A DNA stretch of 15,071 bases from CAG-103 sp045112425. Its GTDB lineage: Bacteria > Bacillota > Clostridia > Oscillospirales > Oscillospiraceae. The notes beneath the pieces were generated by a model that was not told the origin of the DNA, made no database searches, and was given only the letters and a program-made list of their open reading frames with translations. Both the position numbers and the translations under genes were made by a program. Positions 12,666 to 15,071 of this stretch are shown piece after piece (the stretch's first letter is position 1; the number at the start of each line of letters is the position of its first letter). The DNA lies in the NCBI GenBank assembly GCA_045112425.1, contig JBGUHV010000198.1:1-15071 (forward strand), written 5' to 3'.

Positions 12666-14870
12666 ATGAGCATCCATTTTGACCGCGAGAACCGTGTCTT
12701 CACCCTGCACACGGCGTCCACCGCCTATCAGCTGCAGATCGACGAGCTCGGCTGCCTGCGCCATCTCTATTACGGGCGCGACACGGGGCTTCAGGATCTG
12801 AGCAGCCTCCATCGCTTTTATGATCTCGGCTTTTCCGGCAACCGCTATGAGCACCGCATGGAGCGCGCGCCGAGTCCGGACGTGATTCCGCAGGAATACA
12901 GCACCGCGGACTTCGGCGACTACCGCGTGCCGGCTGCCGTCGTCGTCGGCGCCAACGGCGCGCGCGGCGCGGACTGGCGCTATGAATCCCATGTGATCTT
13001 TGAGGGAAAATACGCCCTGCGCGGCCTGCCGGCGGGGCATGACTGCGAGCGCGACTGCATGACGCTTGCAATTATGCTCCGCGATGCGGCGACCGGGCTG
13101 CACCTGCAGCTGTTCTACGGCGTGTATCAGGGCCTCGACGTCATCACCCGCGCCGCCGAGTTTCAAAACGACGGCGATGCGCCCGTCACGCTCGAGAAGG
13201 CGGCCTCCGTCTGCCTCGATCTCCCGTTTGGCGACTGGGATCTGATGCATTTTCACGGCCGCCACTGCCTCGAGCGCCAGCCGGAGCGGCTCTCGCTGCC
13301 GCACGCCGTCGTTACCGTCGGCTCCGAGCGCGGCATGTCCAGCCACCAGCTCAACCCCTTTGTCATTCTCTGCGATCACGGCGCCACGGAGGACGCCGGC
13401 GACTGCTATGGCGTCATGCTCATGTATTCCGGCAGCTTCTCGGCGGAGATCGAGCGCAGCCAGACCGACGCGGTGCGCGTCGTCATGGGCGTGAGCGCGC
13501 TCGATTTTTCCTGGACGCTGCAGCCCGGCGGGCGCTTCACCGCGCCGGAGACGATCCTCTCCTTCGCCGACGGGCTCACGCGGCTGAGCCAGCAGTACCA
13601 CCGCTTCCTGCGGCGCAGCGTCTGCCGCGGCAGGTTTGCGCAGGCGCGCCGCCCCGTGCTGGTCAACAGCTGGGAGGCGGCCTATTTCGATCTCGACGCC
13701 GACCGCCTGCTCGCGCTCGCGCGCGAGGCGAAGGACGTCGGCGCGGAGCTCTTTGTGCTCGATGACGGCTGGTTCCGCGGCCGGACGGACGACAACGCCG
13801 GTCTGGGCGACTGGTTTGAAAACCGCGAGAAGCTCCCGCGCGGCCTCGGCGATCTGATCTCGCGCATCACCGCGCTCGGTCTGCAGTTCGGCATCTGGAT
13901 CGAGCCCGAGATGGTGAACGAAAATTCCGATCTCTACCGCGCCCACCCCGACTGGGCCTTCACCGTGCCCGACCGGGCGCCGATCATGGCGCGCAACCAG
14001 CTCGTGCTGGACATGACCCGCGCCGACGTGCGCGATTATCTCTTCGACACGCTCTCCGCGCTCCTGCGCGAGCACGACATTTCCTACGTCAAGTGGGATA
14101 TGAACCGCTCGCTGTCCGACGTGTTTTCCAGAGCGCTGCCCGCCGCGCGGCAAGGCGAGGTGATGCACCGCTATGTCCTCGGCGTCTATGATCTCCTCGA
14201 GCGGCTCACGGCGGCCTTCCCGGACGTGCTCTTCGAGGGCTGTGCCGGCGGCGGCGGCCGGTTTGACGCCGGCATGCTCTACTATGTGCCGCAGATCTGG
14301 CTCTCGGACGATACCGATCCGATTGAGCGGCTGAAGATCCAGCGCGGCAGCTCCTTCGGCTATCCGATGAGCGCCATGGGTGCGCACGTCTCCGCCTCGC
14401 CCAACCACCAGACCGGGCGCACCACGCCGCTGAACACCCGCGCCGTCGTCGCCATGGCGGGCGCCTTCGGCTATGAGCTCGATCTCACGAAGCTCTCCGA
14501 CGACGAGAAGGACGAGATTCGCGCGCAGATCCGCCGCTTCCGCGCGGACGAGGACGTGGCGCAGAATGGGCTCTATTACCGCCTCACGGACGAGACGAAT
14601 ACCTGGTTCACCGCCTGGCAGACCGTGAGCGAGGATCAAAGCCGCAGCATCGTGAGCCTCGTCGTGCAGAACGTCGAGCCCTTCAAGGCGGCGCCGCACA
14701 TTCGCCTCAAGGGTCTCGATCCCGAGGCGGTTTATGAAATCGAAGAAACGGGCGCCGCCCTCACGGGCGCTGCGCTGATGTATGCGGGCTATACCATGGC
14801 GCGCATGCTCGGCGACTACGGCGCCGCGCAGCTGCATCTCACGAGAAAGAAAGAAGGGGAGAGCGCATGA
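12666..14870 (+). CDS. GH36 alpha-galactosidase
   Basis: Releases terminal alpha-1,6-galactose from melibiose, raffinose and stachyose. 734 residues, the usual size of bacterial group I GH36 enzymes: N-terminal beta-supersandwich (about 1-330), central barrel, short C-terminal beta domain. Catalytic nucleophile in YVKWDMNR (D478) and acid/base in LSDDTD (D548). Substrate-pocket motifs LFVLDDGWF and WIEPEMVN precede them, and EGCAGGGGRFDAGML lies between. No signal peptide, so it acts on imported oligosaccharides. The start ATG at 12666 has AGGAAGG about eight bases upstream. The stop overlaps the galactokinase start (ATGA), so released galactose is fed straight to the Leloir pathway. Cytoplasmic GH36 with sucrose enzymes divergently encoded strongly suggests raffinose-family sugars. 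Confidence 0.96.
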   Translation: MSIHFDRENRVFTLHTASTAYQLQIDELGCLRHLYYGRDTGLQDLSSLHRFYDLGFSGNRYEHRMERAPSPDVIPQEYSTADFGDYRVPAAVVVGANGARGADWRYESHVIFEGKYALRGLPAGHDCERDCMTLAIMLRDAATGLHLQLFYGVYQGLDVITRAAEFQNDGDAPVTLEKAASVCLDLPFGDWDLMHFHGRHCLERQPERLSLPHAVVTVGSERGMSSHQLNPFVILCDHGATEDAGDCYGVMLMYSGSFSAEIERSQTDAVRVVMGVSALDFSWTLQPGGRFTAPETILSFADGLTRLSQQYHRFLRRSVCRGRFAQARRPVLVNSWEAAYFDLDADRLLALAREAKDVGAELFVLDDGWFRGRTDDNAGLGDWFENREKLPRGLGDLISRITALGLQFGIWIEPEMVNENSDLYRAHPDWAFTVPDRAPIMARNQLVLDMTRADVRDYLFDTLSALLREHDISYVKWDMNRSLSDVFSRALPAARQGEVMHRYVLGVYDLLERLTAAFPDVLFEGCAGGGGRFDAGMLYYVPQIWLSDDTDPIERLKIQRGSSFGYPMSAMGAHVSASPNHQTGRTTPLNTRAVVAMAGAFGYELDLTKLSDDEKDEIRAQIRRFRADEDVAQNGLYYRLTDETNTWFTAWQTVSEDQSRSIVSLVVQNVEPFKAAPHIRLKGLDPEAVYEIEETGAALTGAALMYAGYTMARMLGDYGAAQLHLTRKKEGESA

Positions 14871-15071
14871 AGCTCCTGAACACCATTGCCTCCGGCGCGC
14901 TGGACGAAGCCCTGCGCATGCTCTACGGCTCGGCGGATCATGCCCGCGCCCGGCGCGTCGCCGCGGCCTTTGCCGCGCGCTATCCGGCGCACGCCGACAA
15001 GGCCGCCCTCTTTTCCGCCCCCGGGCGCACGGAGATCGGCGGCAACCACACCGACCATCAGCACGGGCGCG
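14867..15071 (+). CDS. galK: Galactokinase, N-terminal part (runs off window)
   Basis: ATP-dependent phosphorylation of galactose to galactose 1-phosphate, first step of the Leloir pathway. Only 68 codons are inside the window (family about 390-430). The galactokinase signature is clear: APGRTEIGGNHTDHQHG (about 51-67), in which the sugar-binding E, H and D residues are present; GHMP-kinase family. The preceding helical segment (ALDEALRMLYG, A..RYPAHADKAALFSAPG) is as expected. Start ATG at 14867 overlaps the GH36 stop by four bases, with AAGGGGAG upstream, indicating translational coupling. The frame is open to the window end; galT and galE would be expected just beyond. Confidence 0.93.
   Translation, partial: MKLLNTIASGALDEALRMLYGSADHARARRVAAAFAARYPAHADKAALFSAPGRTEIGGNHTDHQHGR

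Noticed and set aside
12387..14837. 816-codon minus-strand open frame opposite GH36
   Set aside because: Shadow frame: Arg/Ala/His/Val-rich with no recognisable motif, while the plus strand encodes an intact GH36 with both catalytic Asp residues.

Overview
The window is GC-rich, densely coding DNA from a bacterium that looks like a gut Clostridia member (Bacillota), probably Oscillospiraceae. The basis is good Shine-Dalgarno sites, a lipoprotein sugar-binding protein, MsmX-type ABC parts, a YesL (DUF624) protein and high GC. No rRNA or marker gene is present, so the lineage is inferred. The locus reads as a raffinose-family/sucrose oligosaccharide utilisation cluster built as a divergon.

Minus strand, read right to left from 11211: a sugar-binding lipoprotein, two CUT1 permeases, YesL/DUF624, a GH13_4 amylosucrase-type enzyme, an intracellular GH32 beta-fructosidase and a PfkB fructokinase (ends 2875). 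Most of these genes abut or overlap (TAATG at 8745-8749, ATGA at 5332-5335, a 23-bp overlap at 3827-3849). Beyond a 367-bp gap lies an MsmX-type ABC ATPase (1353-2507), then a 5'-complete but edge-truncated GH13_31 oligo-1,6-glucosidase (1-1110).

Plus strand: a LacI-family regulator (11557-12546), a GH36 alpha-galactosidase (12666-14870) and the first 68 codons of galactokinase (14867 to the window end, ATGA overlap).

Proposed flow (inference): the ABC transporter imports raffinose, stachyose, melibiose or sucrose. GH36 removes galactose, which GalK phosphorylates. The remaining sucrose is split by GH32 and/or the amylosucrase-type enzyme. Fructokinase captures fructose. The GH13_31 enzyme takes alpha-1,6-glucosides. 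The LacI protein probably controls the operon through palindromes on a near-consensus promoter at 11305-11361.

The unusual material is between genes. A 147-bp repeat occurs twice in inverted orientation (2679-2825 and 9781-9927, about 78% identical, with a conserved two-helix fold). The intergenic spaces are packed with perfect or near-perfect hairpins (1171-1343, 7820-7855, 9651-9735, 12542-12640). An intrinsic-terminator-like hairpin sits directly upstream of the GH13_31 ribosome-binding site. I saw no tRNA, rRNA, CRISPR array, insertion sequence or origin.
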